Positions 18,356 to 27,017 of a DNA stretch of 64,000 nucleotides are shown here, piece by piece (the stretch's first letter is position 1; each line of letters starts with the position of its first letter). Below the pieces are notes generated by a model that did no database searches, was not told the origin of the DNA, and saw nothing but the letters and a program-made list of their open reading frames with translations. Made by a program: the position numbers and the translations under genes. Source of the DNA: Geothermobacter hydrogeniphilus. GTDB taxonomy: Bacteria; Desulfobacterota; Desulfuromonadia; Desulfuromonadales; Geothermobacteraceae. The DNA is taken from the NCBI RefSeq assembly GCF_002093115.1, contig NZ_NAAD01000001.1:310001-374000 (forward strand), read 5' to 3'.

Positions 18356-19729
18356 ATGAGATTCGCGCAACTATTCATCATGGGTTTGTCCCTGGTCCTG
18401 GTCACAGCGGGGACATCTTTCGGAGCTGGATTCGCGATTATTGAACAGAGTGTTACCGGTCTCGGTAATGCGTTTGCCGGCGTGGCGGCCACGGCTGAAG
18501 ATGCCACCACGGTCTTTTTCAACCCGGCGGGGATGACGCGCATCAAGGGACAACAGGTGGTGGTCGGGACCCACTTCATCATCCCGCGATCAGACTTTTC
18601 CGGTGAAGCGCAGACCGCGGATTTCTCTGCGGCGTTTCCTACGGTTCCCGGACTCCCCGGGCCTGTTCCCATTGCCGGTTCAACCGATGATGGCGGCGAG
18701 AACGCCATCGTTCCCAACCTGTACTATGTCTACAATCCGGAAAACACCCCCTGGGCCTTCGGTATCGGTGTCAACGCTCCCTTCGGACTGGTCACCGAGT
18801 GGGACAGGGACTGGGTCGGTCGTTATCACGCAGTCAAATCGGATGTTCAGACCATTAATATCAATCCGGCGGTTGCCTACAAGGTTGACGACCATTTCAG
18901 CGTCGCTCTTGGCGTCAGCGCGCAGCAGATCGATGCCGAGTTGAGTTCGGCGGTCGATTTCGGCAGTATTCTCATGGCCGCCGCCGGCGGCATCCCGACC
19001 CAGAATGATGGGTTTTCGGTTCTGGAGGCGGATGACTGGGCCTACACGTACAATATCGGCATATTGTACGAGGCTGATGAAAATACCCGCCTTGGCATCC
19101 ATTACCGTTCCCAGGTCAACTACACTGCGAAGGGCGATGCGAGGTTCGAGTACGGCAACTTGAGCGCGGCCCAGATTGCCCTGCTTAAGTCGAAAAACTT
19201 TGCCGATACCAATGCCTCGGCCGACATCAGCCTGCCGGCGAATGTCTCGATGAGCGTTTATCATCGCTGTACGCCGCGGTTGGCGATCATGGCCGATGCC
19301 ACGATTACCTTCTGGAGTTCCTTTGATGAACTGCGGGTGGTGTTTGACAACGGACTGCAGGATAATGTCACTACCGAAAACTGGGAAGACAGCTGGCGGC
19401 TGTCGCTTGGTGGAACCTACAGCCTCAACGACAGGATGGACCTGCGTTTCGGGATTGCCTACGATCAGACCCCGATTCCCAGCCCGGAATATCGCACCCC
19501 GCGGATTCCGGGTGAGGATCGCCTCTGGATCGCCGGTGGTTTCGGCTATCGTCTCAATGAAGCCTTCAAGCTCGACTTCGCCTATACCCATATTTTTGTC
19601 AAGGATGCCGATATTAATAAACGGGCCGGGCTTGATCCCACCGGTGAAAACTTCTTCCGCGGCGACCTGGTGGGAGTCTTCGACAACACGGTCGATATCG
19701 CCAGTTTGCAGTTGACCTACAGTTTCTGA
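18356..19729 (+). CDS. OmpP1/FadL/TodX family outer-membrane transporter
   Basis: Beta-barrel channel for long-chain fatty acids or other hydrophobic molecules. The 457-residue protein has a signal peptide ending about SFGA, followed by GFAIIEQSVTGLGNAFAG, the FadL N-terminal hatch with the NPAG box (VFFNPAGMTRIKG), and ends in aromatic LTYSF, the outer-membrane C-terminal signature. ATG 18356 follows AAGGAGG at 18345-18351. Its neighbours are a lipase and an acyl-CoA synthetase, which fits uptake and activation of fatty acids. A bidirectional terminator follows. Confidence 0.92.
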   Translation: MRFAQLFIMGLSLVLVTAGTSFGAGFAIIEQSVTGLGNAFAGVAATAEDATTVFFNPAGMTRIKGQQVVVGTHFIIPRSDFSGEAQTADFSAAFPTVPGLPGPVPIAGSTDDGGENAIVPNLYYVYNPENTPWAFGIGVNAPFGLVTEWDRDWVGRYHAVKSDVQTININPAVAYKVDDHFSVALGVSAQQIDAELSSAVDFGSILMAAAGGIPTQNDGFSVLEADDWAYTYNIGILYEADENTRLGIHYRSQVNYTAKGDARFEYGNLSAAQIALLKSKNFADTNASADISLPANVSMSVYHRCTPRLAIMADATITFWSSFDELRVVFDNGLQDNVTTENWEDSWRLSLGGTYSLNDRMDLRFGIAYDQTPIPSPEYRTPRIPGEDRLWIAGGFGYRLNEAFKLDFAYTHIFVKDADINKRAGLDPTGENFFRGDLVGVFDNTVDIASLQLTYSF

Positions 19730-19746
19730 ATCCATTCCGCCCGAAT

Positions 19747-19793
19747 AAAAAAACAACCCCGAGTGCCGACCGGCACTCGGGGTTGTTTTTTTG
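19747..19793. terminator. Bidirectional terminator between fadL-type gene and acyl-CoA synthetase
   Basis: ACCCCGAGTGCCG and its complement CGGCACTCGGGGT form a stem with a 2-base centre, flanked by an A-run on the left and a T-run on the right. It can therefore end both converging transcripts. Confidence 0.95.
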
Positions 19794-19812
19794 AGGTGGT
19801 GTTCGGTTATTT

Positions 19813-21663
19813 TTATTCGTTGGTCTCGATCTGCGGTTCGACTACGTAGCGCTTGATTTTGCGGGTTGTTGTCTTGGGAAATTCATCTTCCCGCAGGGTG
19901 AATTTCTTTACCCGCTTGTAATCGGCCAGTTGTTTTCCGGCCTTCAGGACCTCCCCGCGGATCAGGGCCTCGACCTCGGCGGGGCTCATGCGGGGTTTTT
20001 TCTGTTGCCGCTGGTAGTTGTCGAGCTGCTCCTGGTCAGGGAATATGACGGCATAGACTTCCTCGGCCGTTTGGCTGACCTTGTGGCCGTAAACCATGAC
20101 TTCGGCGATATAGGGACTCTTCAACAATTCATTTTCCACTTCTTCGGGATAGACGTTTTTGCCGTTCGGAGTGACGATCAGGTTTTTGCAGCGTCCGCAG
20201 ATCGACAGGTAACCGTCTTCGAGTTTGCCGAGGTCGCCGGTGCGGTACCAGCCGTCCTGAAGGACTTCGGCCGTGGCTTCGGGACGTTTGTAATATCCCT
20301 GCATGACATTGGGGCCCTTGACGACAATCTCCCCGACACCTTCTGAGTTGGGTTGATCGATACGGACCTGAACGCCTTCAAGCAGATGGCCGACGGTGCC
20401 GATCTTGCGAACCGTGGGAGATTCGGCGGCTATCACCGGCGAGGTCTCGGTGATGCCGTAACCCTGGAACAGCTTCAGGCCGAGGTCGAGATAGCCCTGG
20501 GCGATGTCCGGGTCGAGGGCGGCACCACCGCTGACGAAGGTGGTGTTCTCGCCGACTGACTTGCGCACCTTGCGGGCGACGATGGGGCGGGTCAGGGCGT
20601 TGCTGTACAGGAATTTCGAAAGGGGCTGGCTGTTGATCTTGCGATAGATGCGATCAAGCACCAGTCGATAGACCGCCGGCACCCCGAGGAGAAAGCTCGG
20701 TTTCACTTCGGCCAGGTTTTCCCCCAGTTTCTTGAGCGATTCAGCAAAAGAGATGTGCCCTCCCAGAGACAGGGGGAGCAGAATGCCGCAGACCTGTTCG
20801 AAAACATGATTGATGGGCAAGAAGGAGAGCGTGCTCATGTTTTCGTCGAGCTGGAAATGTTTGACCGCCGCCTGGATGTTGGACACTATATTGGCGTGGC
20901 TGAGCATGGCCCCCTTGGACTGGCCGGTGGTGCCCGAGGTGTAGAGAATAACAGCCGTATCTTCGGCGCGGCGTGGATTCTCCGGAAGTTTCCGGTCCGG
21001 GTCGAGAGCATCGAAAGCGACCAGGCGGCCGGATTTGACCAGCTTGGCCAGGTTGGCCCGTTGCGGGGCAAAGTAGTCGATGTCGCTTTTTCTTCGATGG
21101 CTGGTGCCGCTTGCGCCGGTCATCAGTTGCTGTGCCTTGCGGGCCATGCTTTCCAGCCGGGAAGCGTCCTCCTGCGGAATTTTGAACCGTTCGACCAGGG
21201 TTTTCCAGGTATCAACCAGTTCTTCAATGGGGCTGCTGTCGCAGCTGATTTCCGGATCGCCGTCGAGCAGGATGATTTTTTCCAGTTTCGGCAGGTCGTC
21301 GAGAATTTCCTGGATGGTTTCCAGATAGCTCTGTTCGGTAAAAAGCACCCGCGCCTCACTGTCCGAGAGGACATGGCGCAGTTCCGAGGCTTTCAGTTCC
21401 TTGTCGATCGGCACCGCGACCCCGCCGCTGCGCAGAATCCCCAGGTAGGCCGCGATCCAGCGTGGTGACGCCGGCGCTATCAGGGCTGCGTGTTCGCCGA
21501 CCTTGAGCTTTTTGCCTGTCAGGCCGCTGGCGGCCCTGGTGGCCAACTCCCAGAGCTGGCGGTAACTGGTCGACTGCCACTGCCCGGCTGTTTTGTGTCG
21601 GAGAGCAACACGCTCGGCATGCCTCTCGCAACTGTCGGCAATCAGTTGATCGATGGTCTGCAC
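19813..21663 (-). CDS. Long-chain acyl-CoA synthetase (AMP-binding family)
   Basis: Activates fatty acids to acyl-CoA through an acyl-adenylate; likely membrane-associated. The 616-residue protein has the P-loop YTSGTTGQSKGAML (about 240-253), the A5 motif GYGITETSP, GWYRTGDLG and the C-terminal KNLIVTPNGKNVYPEEVE block. A charged insertion of about 60 residues (about 150-210, ARKAQQLMTGASGTSHRRKSD region) precedes the P-loop. The start is GTG at 21663 with GGGAGG 6 nt upstream. It is convergent with the FadL-type gene and probably handles the fatty acids that porin imports. Substrate chain length cannot be read from sequence. Confidence 0.88.
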   Translation of the reverse strand: MQTIDQLIADSCERHAERVALRHKTAGQWQSTSYRQLWELATRAASGLTGKKLKVGEHAALIAPASPRWIAAYLGILRSGGVAVPIDKELKASELRHVLSDSEARVLFTEQSYLETIQEILDDLPKLEKIILLDGDPEISCDSSPIEELVDTWKTLVERFKIPQEDASRLESMARKAQQLMTGASGTSHRRKSDIDYFAPQRANLAKLVKSGRLVAFDALDPDRKLPENPRRAEDTAVILYTSGTTGQSKGAMLSHANIVSNIQAAVKHFQLDENMSTLSFLPINHVFEQVCGILLPLSLGGHISFAESLKKLGENLAEVKPSFLLGVPAVYRLVLDRIYRKINSQPLSKFLYSNALTRPIVARKVRKSVGENTTFVSGGAALDPDIAQGYLDLGLKLFQGYGITETSPVIAAESPTVRKIGTVGHLLEGVQVRIDQPNSEGVGEIVVKGPNVMQGYYKRPEATAEVLQDGWYRTGDLGKLEDGYLSICGRCKNLIVTPNGKNVYPEEVENELLKSPYIAEVMVYGHKVSQTAEEVYAVIFPDQEQLDNYQRQQKKPRMSPAEVEALIRGEVLKAGKQLADYKRVKKFTLREDEFPKTTTRKIKRYVVEPQIETNE

Positions 21664-21682
21664 CCTAACCTCCCTTGGTCGT

Positions 21683-21711
21683 CCTGAATCCGTGGGCTCA
21701 CTTTATTCAGG
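21683..21711. repeat. R1 repeat, minimal copy (ends only)
   Basis: CCTGAATCCGTG...TTATTCAGG: the two inverted ends of R1 with almost no interior, 29 bp, just upstream of the acyl-CoA synthetase start. Confidence 0.6.
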
Positions 21712-21729
21712 AATTGAGTTTTCGTTGAA

Positions 21730-21895
21730 CCTGAATTCGTGAGCTCCGGGTTGATGGAGAGTACAAGTGCCTGGTCTGGATGAGGTTTTCAAAAATCTGA
21801 AGCGCACCCATCAGGTTCGCTGGTGATTTTTGGGAAACTCAGACAGATCAATGACTTGTTGTGCTGTCCGCCGACAAGGGGTTCACTGATTCAGG
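21730..21895 (+). repeat. R1 repeat, full-length copy
   Basis: 166-bp element starting CCTGAATTCGTGAGCT and ending GTTCACTGATTCAGG, so the ends are inverted repeats. The interior shares long blocks with the copy at 25626-25787, including GATGGAGAGT, TTTTCAAAAATCTGA, GCGCACCCAT and GGTGATTTTTGGGA. AAAAATC and GATTTTT inside form a nested inverted repeat. No coding potential. The rest of the 493-bp gap (21664-22156) holds the minimal copy and the tRNA-Val promoter; I see nothing else in it. Confidence 0.75.
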
Positions 21896-22102
21896 TTGTA
21901 GTTCAAGCTAACCAAGGCTTTGGCGGTTGGCAAGAAAAAACCTGTAAAAGCCGTCGGCTCGGACAATTTGCTGCCGGTTGTTCACTTTTGTGGTAATCTA
22001 TCACCGGTCTTTCGCCACGGTTGCGATCTGCGGCGATTTCCCTTGAGAAAACCGGAGGGGACTGAGTCGCAGATTTCGGTTATGGAAAACACAAGAAAAG
22101 GC

Positions 22103-22131
22103 TTGACAGGTTTCATCGGGATTTGTTAAAA
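22103..22131 (+). promoter_or_regulatory. Promoter of tRNA-Val
   Basis: TTGACA (22103-22108), 17-bp spacer, TTAAAA (22126-22131), about 26 nt upstream of the mature tRNA. Confidence 0.75.
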
Positions 22132-22156
22132 GTTTCCGGCGTTGACGGGCACATGT

Positions 22157-22231
<75 letters not shown>

Positions 22232-22258
22232 CCTGCATCACCGGCTCCGACGAAACCG

Positions 22259-22281
22259 AGGCATCTTTCGATGCCTTTTTT
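22259..22281 (+). terminator. Terminator of tRNA-Val
   Basis: AGGCATC and GATGCCT form a 7-bp stem with a TTTC loop, followed by a T run. Confidence 0.9.
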
Positions 22282-22289
22282 CGTTATAG

Positions 22290-22377
22290 CCTGAATCCGT
22301 GGATTCAGGCCGGATGGAAAGTACGGGCGGGTCAATGACTTGTGCTGTTCACCGGTCAAGAATTCGCTGATTCGGGT
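22290..22377 (+). repeat. R1 repeat, internally deleted copy
   Basis: 88 bp. The left end is itself a 20-bp palindrome (22290-22309, CCTGAATCC-GT-GGATTCAGG), followed by CCGGATGGAAAGTAC, then by the right-hand block GGTCAATGACTTGTGCTGT and a right end GCTGATTCGGG. The middle section present in full copies is missing. It ends 15 bp before the thrS start codon, so it forms part of the thrS leader. Confidence 0.7.
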
Positions 22378-22392
22378 AGGGGAGAAATTGAG

Positions 22393-24309
22393 ATGAGTGT
22401 CGTTCAAATCGAATTACCGGATGGAAGCCGCAAGGAAGTCCCCCGTGGGCAGACCCCGCTGGACGTGGCCCGCTCAATTGCGGAAGGTCTCGCGCGCAGA
22501 TCTGTCGCCGCGCGGATTGATGGAGTCCTGACCGATTTGAGCACGCCGCTCGAAGCCGACTGTCGATTGGAGATTGTGACTCTCGATTCCGCCGACGGGC
22601 TTGAGGTCTATCGGCATTCAACGGCTCACCTGATGGCGCAGGCGGTCAAGGAGCTGTTCGGACAAGATGTCCAGGTGACCATCGGCCCGGCGATCGAGAA
22701 TGGTTTCTATTACGACTTTTTCAGTGACAAGCACACCTTCACGCCTGAAGAATTCGACCAGATAGAAAAGAAGATGGAAGAACTCGCCAGGGCGGACCTC
22801 CCGATCGAACGCTCGGTGGTTAGTCGTGAAGAGGCGGTTGAACTGTTCCGTTCGATGGGGGAGGATTACAAGGTTCAGCTGATTGAGGACCTCGACCAGC
22901 CGACTGTTTCCCTTTATCGCCAGGGGGATTTTGTCGATCTCTGCCGCGGTCCGCACCTGCCGTCGACCGGTTTGATCAAAGCTTTCAAGCTGACCAGCGT
23001 GGCCGGCGCCTATTGGCGTGGCGATGAAAAAAACGCTATGCTGCAACGGCTTTACGCGACAGCTTTTCCCAACAAAAAAGACCTGCGGTCCTATCTGAAC
23101 CGTCTCGAAGAGGCGCGCAAGCGTGATCATCGCAAGCTGGGCCGGGAACTTGACCTCTTCTCCTTCAGCGAGGAAGCCGGCGCCGGACTGGTGATCTGGC
23201 ACCCTAAGGGGGCGCTGCTGCGAACCCTGCTGGAAGATTTCGAGCGCAAAGAACATCTGCGGCGTGGTTATGACATTGTCCAGGGACCGCAGATCCTGCG
23301 TACCGAATTGTGGAAGACCTCGGGGCATTACGAGAATTACCGGGAAAACATGTACTTCACCGAGGTTGACGAGCAGAGCTATGGCATCAAGCCGATGAAC
23401 TGCCTGGCTCATATGCTGATCTACAAGTCGAAGATCCGCTCTTATCGGGATCTTCCGCAACGTTATTTCGAGTTGGGACTGGTTCACCGGCATGAGAAAT
23501 CAGGGGTTCTGCACGGACTGTTGCGCGTTCGAGGTTTCACTCAGGATGATGCTCATATTCTCTGCACCCCTGAGCAACTGGATGGTGAAATCAAGGGTGT
23601 CCTGACTTTTGTGCGTGATGTCATGGAGATTTTCGGTTTCGAGTACGAGATGGAAATTTCCACCCGCCCCGAGAAATCGATCGGTTCGGACGAAGCGTGG
23701 GAACTCGCTACCGCGGCCCTGGTAAGCGCCCTGGACGACTCCGGCCTGCCCTATGAAGTCAACGAGGGCGACGGTGCCTTTTACGGCCCCAAGATCGACA
23801 TCAAGCTCAAGGATGCTCTCGACCGACGTTGGCAGTGCGCCACCATTCAGTGTGATTTCACCCTGCCGGAACGGTTCGACCTGCATTATATCGGCGCCGA
23901 TGGCGAAAAACATCGCCCGGTCATGGTGCACCGTGTCATCCTCGGCGCCATTGAACGTTTTATCGGCGTACTGATCGAACATTATGCCGGAAATTTCCCG
24001 CTCTGGATTTCTCCTGTTCAAGCTGTGGTCGTCAATGTCACCGACAATCAGGCCGAATATGTCGAAAAGGTCTATCAGCAGTTGTTAAATGCCGGGATTC
24101 GGGTAAAAAAGGACTTGCGTAATGAAAAGCTCGGCTTTAAAATCCGTGAGGCTCAAGTAGAGAAGATTCCCTACATGCTGGTTGTTGGAGATCGCGAAAT
24201 GGAAAACGGGCTGGTCGCCCCGCGGTTCCGTAACGGAAAAAGTCTTGAGCCCATGACGCCCGATGCATTTATCGACTTCGTCAATGACGAATGTCGCCAA
24301 TACCATTGA
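22393..24309 (+). CDS. thrS: Threonyl-tRNA synthetase
   Basis: Charges tRNA-Thr. The 638-residue protein has an N-terminal TGS domain (about 1-60, [19 protein letters not shown]), the editing domain with [11 protein letters not shown] (about 73) and HxxxH features, then the class II core with zinc cysteine in KPMNCLAHM (about 333) and motif 3 [16 protein letters not shown]. The ATG at 22393 has GGGGAGAAA upstream and gives a standard N-terminus. It heads the thrS-infC-rpmI-rplT group; its stop is 15 nt before the infC start, consistent with coupling. No T-box leader is seen. Confidence 0.97.
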   Translation: MSVVQIELPDGSRKEVPRGQTPLDVARSIAEGLARRSVAARIDGVLTDLSTPLEADCRLEIVTLDSADGLEVYRHSTAHLMAQAVKELFGQDVQVTIGPAIENGFYYDFFSDKHTFTPEEFDQIEKKMEELARADLPIERSVVSREEAVELFRSMGEDYKVQLIEDLDQPTVSLYRQGDFVDLCRGPHLPSTGLIKAFKLTSVAGAYWRGDEKNAMLQRLYATAFPNKKDLRSYLNRLEEARKRDHRKLGRELDLFSFSEEAGAGLVIWHPKGALLRTLLEDFERKEHLRRGYDIVQGPQILRTELWKTSGHYENYRENMYFTEVDEQSYGIKPMNCLAHMLIYKSKIRSYRDLPQRYFELGLVHRHEKSGVLHGLLRVRGFTQDDAHILCTPEQLDGEIKGVLTFVRDVMEIFGFEYEMEISTRPEKSIGSDEAWELATAALVSALDDSGLPYEVNEGDGAFYGPKIDIKLKDALDRRWQCATIQCDFTLPERFDLHYIGADGEKHRPVMVHRVILGAIERFIGVLIEHYAGNFPLWISPVQAVVVNVTDNQAEYVEKVYQQLLNAGIRVKKDLRNEKLGFKIREAQVEKIPYMLVVGDREMENGLVAPRFRNGKSLEPMTPDAFIDFVNDECRQYH

Positions 24310-24311
24310 TC

Positions 24312-24327
24312 AGGAGGTATCACCATC
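24312..24327 (+). promoter_or_regulatory. infC ribosome binding site with AUC start
   Basis: AGGAGGT at 24312-24318 is an almost perfect Shine-Dalgarno, 6 nt before ATC at 24325. No ATG, GTG or TTG occurs in frame between the thrS stop and a GTG 24 codons downstream. This placement therefore decides a non-canonical start. Confidence 0.75.
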
Positions 24328-24864
24328 GCCAGGTTCAGAGATAACGGCCCAAGTAAGGACACGACCCGCATAAATGACCAGATTCGTGCGCGTGAAGTGC
24401 GCGTTGTGCTCGAAGACGGCGAGCAGCTCGGCGTGCTGGACATCCGTGCCGCCCTGGAGGCCGCTGCGGATCGCGGTCTCGACCTGGTTGAGGTGTCCCC
24501 CAATTCCAATCCGCCGGTCTGTCGGGTCATGGACTATGGAAAGTTCAAGTACCAGGCCAGCAAAAAGGCGGCCGAGGCCAAGAAGAAGACGGCCCGGGTG
24601 GAACTCAAGGAAGTCAAGCTGCGGCCGAAAACGGAAGAGCATGACTATAATTTCAAGGTCAAAAATGCCCGCCGCTTCCTGGAAGCCGGCAACAAGGTCA
24701 AGGTGACCATCATGTTCCGCGGCCGCGAGGTGACCCACCCCGAATTCGGGCGGCGTCTGCTGGAGCGGGTTTCGGAGGACGTCAAGGATCTCGGCCAGGT
24801 CGAAATGATGCCCCGCATGGCCGGGCGTTTCATGTCGATGGTGATCGCGCCAATTAAAAAATAA
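24325..24864 (+). CDS. infC: Translation initiation factor IF-3, apparent AUC start codon
   Basis: Binds the 30S subunit, prevents premature 50S joining and rejects wrong start codons. The product is 179 residues with an N-terminal domain ([17 protein letters not shown]...[15 protein letters not shown]) and a C-terminal domain from about residue 90 ([36 protein letters not shown]). The IF-3 N-terminal region requires translation from about 24325, where the only well-placed start is ATC behind AGGAGGT. In E. coli infC starts with AUU and this allows autoregulation by IF-3; the same logic is inferred here. The next gene, rpmI, starts 49 nt on. Confidence 0.93.
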   Translation: MARFRDNGPSKDTTRINDQIRAREVRVVLEDGEQLGVLDIRAALEAAADRGLDLVEVSPNSNPPVCRVMDYGKFKYQASKKAAEAKKKTARVELKEVKLRPKTEEHDYNFKVKNARRFLEAGNKVKVTIMFRGREVTHPEFGRRLLERVSEDVKDLGQVEMMPRMAGRFMSMVIAPIKK

Positions 24865-24913
24865 CCGTATTTTCACCCCATGCGGGTGGAAGACCATTTA
24901 TAAGGAGTTTGTG

Positions 24914-25111
24914 ATGCCCAAGATCAAAACCAATCGCGGCGCGGCCAAGCGTTTCCGGAAAACAGGTACCGGCAAGATCCGCCGCAACAAGGCCTTTACC
25001 AGCCATATTCTGACCAAGAAGAGTACCAAGCGCAAGCGTGACCTGCGCAAGGCGACCCTGGTGTCCGCCGCCGATGCGAAAAATATCAGCCGGTTGATCC
25101 CGTACCTCTGA
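24914..25111 (+). CDS. rpmI: Ribosomal protein bL35
   Basis: Small 50S protein of 65 residues, very basic, beginning [20 protein letters not shown], the L35 signature. ATG 24914 is preceded by AAGGAG; a GTG one codon upstream is less likely. It lies between infC and rplT as in most bacteria. Confidence 0.97.
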   Translation: MPKIKTNRGAAKRFRKTGTGKIRRNKAFTSHILTKKSTKRKRDLRKATLVSAADAKNISRLIPYL

Positions 25112-25139
25112 TCCACCGGTTGCTGATATCGGTCGTGAA

Positions 25140-25198
25140 CTGAGGGGACAACTGTCTCCCCCTTCAGATCCGGCCCGGCACCGCGGAATCAATCCGCG
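25140..25198 (+). promoter_or_regulatory. Possible structured leader of rplT
   Basis: The 114-nt gap between rpmI and rplT holds two stem-loops: CTGAGGGG (25140-25147) with CCCCTTCAG (25159-25167), and CGCGGA (25182-25187) with TCCGCG (25193-25198). In other bacteria L20 represses this operon through RNA structure. Whether these hairpins do that is inference. Confidence 0.3.
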
Positions 25199-25225
25199 AA
25201 ATCTTACCCACAGAAGGAGTTTTCC

Positions 25226-25582
25226 ATGCCGAGAGTCAAAAGAGGATTCAAAGCGAGACGCAGAAGAAACAAGATTCTTAAACTTGCCAAGGGCTATCGC
25301 GGCGCGCGCAGCAAGTTGTTTCGCAGCGCAACCGAGGCCGTTGATCGTGCCCTCAATTATGCTTACCGTGACCGCAAGGTGCGGAAGCGGGATTTTCGCG
25401 CTCTCTGGATCGCACGCATCAACGCGGCAGCCCGTGATAACGGGCTTTCCTACAGCCGCTTGGTCTATGGTCTGAAAAAGGCGGATGTTCAGCTCGACCG
25501 CAAGATCCTTGCTGAACTTGCTGTTTCCGACCCGAGCGGGTTCAGCTCGGTCGTTGAACAGGCCCGAGCCCAGCTTCAGTAA
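25226..25582 (+). CDS. rplT: Ribosomal protein bL20
   Basis: Early 50S assembly protein and, in several bacteria, repressor of its own operon. The 118-residue protein begins [26 protein letters not shown] and keeps the family blocks [17 protein letters not shown] and [14 protein letters not shown] 25226 follows AGAAGGAG. A strong terminator ends the operon. Confidence 0.98.
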   Translation: MPRVKRGFKARRRRNKILKLAKGYRGARSKLFRSATEAVDRALNYAYRDRKVRKRDFRALWIARINAAARDNGLSYSRLVYGLKKADVQLDRKILAELAVSDPSGFSSVVEQARAQLQ

Positions 25583-25596
25583 GCAGCGGAAAAAAA

Positions 25597-25624
25597 GATG
25601 AGGCCGGGCCTCATCTTTTTTTTT
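25597..25624 (+). terminator. Terminator of the infC-rpmI-rplT operon
   Basis: GATGAGG (25597-25603) and CCTCATC (25609-25615) with a 5-nt loop, then nine T; a run of A precedes the stem. Confidence 0.93.
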
Positions 25625-25625
25625 A

Positions 25626-25787
25626 CCTGAATCAGTGGGTTTATGCCGGATGGAGAGTGCAAGAGCTTGGCCTGAATGCGATTTTCAAAAATCTGAGGCG
25701 CACCCATTGGTTCGCCGGTGATTTTTGGGAAGCGGAGGCAGGTCAATGAGTTGCGCAATTCGCCGGTGATAAGCTCACTGGATTCAG
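25626..25787 (+). repeat. R1 repeat, full-length copy
   Basis: 162 bp, starting CCTGAATCAGTGGGTT directly after the rplT terminator and ending GCTCACTGGATTCAGG. It shares GATGGAGAGT, TTTTCAAAAATCTGAGGCGCACCCAT-type interior and GGTGATTTTTGGGA with the copy at 21730-21895, with scattered differences. Together with the small copy behind it, it fills most of the 381-bp gap before pheS. Confidence 0.75.
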
Positions 25788-25792
25788 GTTTG

Positions 25793-25846
25793 CCTGAATC
25801 CAGTGAATTGTGATCTGTTTTCCAGTCATGCATTCAATGGATTCAG
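25793..25846 (+). repeat. R1 repeat, short copy
   Basis: 54 bp: left end CCTGAATCCAGTGAATT, a short interior TTTTCCAGTCATG, and right end ATTCAATGGATTCAG. It lies 6 bp after a full R1 copy in the same orientation. Confidence 0.6.
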
Positions 25847-25869
25847 ATTTGCTGAAAATACCTGATATG

Positions 25870-25898
25870 CGCGATGGGACCCTCCGGGTTCCATCGCG
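25870..25898 (+). promoter_or_regulatory. Strong stem-loop in the pheS leader
   Basis: CGCGATGGGACCC pairs with GGGTTCCATCGCG: 13 pairs including one G-T, with a 3-nt loop, starting 94 nt before the pheS ATG. The stem is followed by TGTTTGTCCTG, weak as a T tract. It may be an attenuator or other leader element for pheST; no leader peptide is obvious. Confidence 0.45.
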
Positions 25899-25924
25899 TG
25901 TTTGTCCTGTCCTGCATGAGTTGA

Positions 25925-26980
<1,056 letters not shown>

Positions 26981-27017
26981 GAAGTTGCTTGATGTTATTT
27001 AAAGGAAATTCTTTATT

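Noticed and set aside
21920-22129. 69-codon frame before tRNA-Val
   Set aside because: It has no Shine-Dalgarno or family resemblance and runs through the tRNA promoter.
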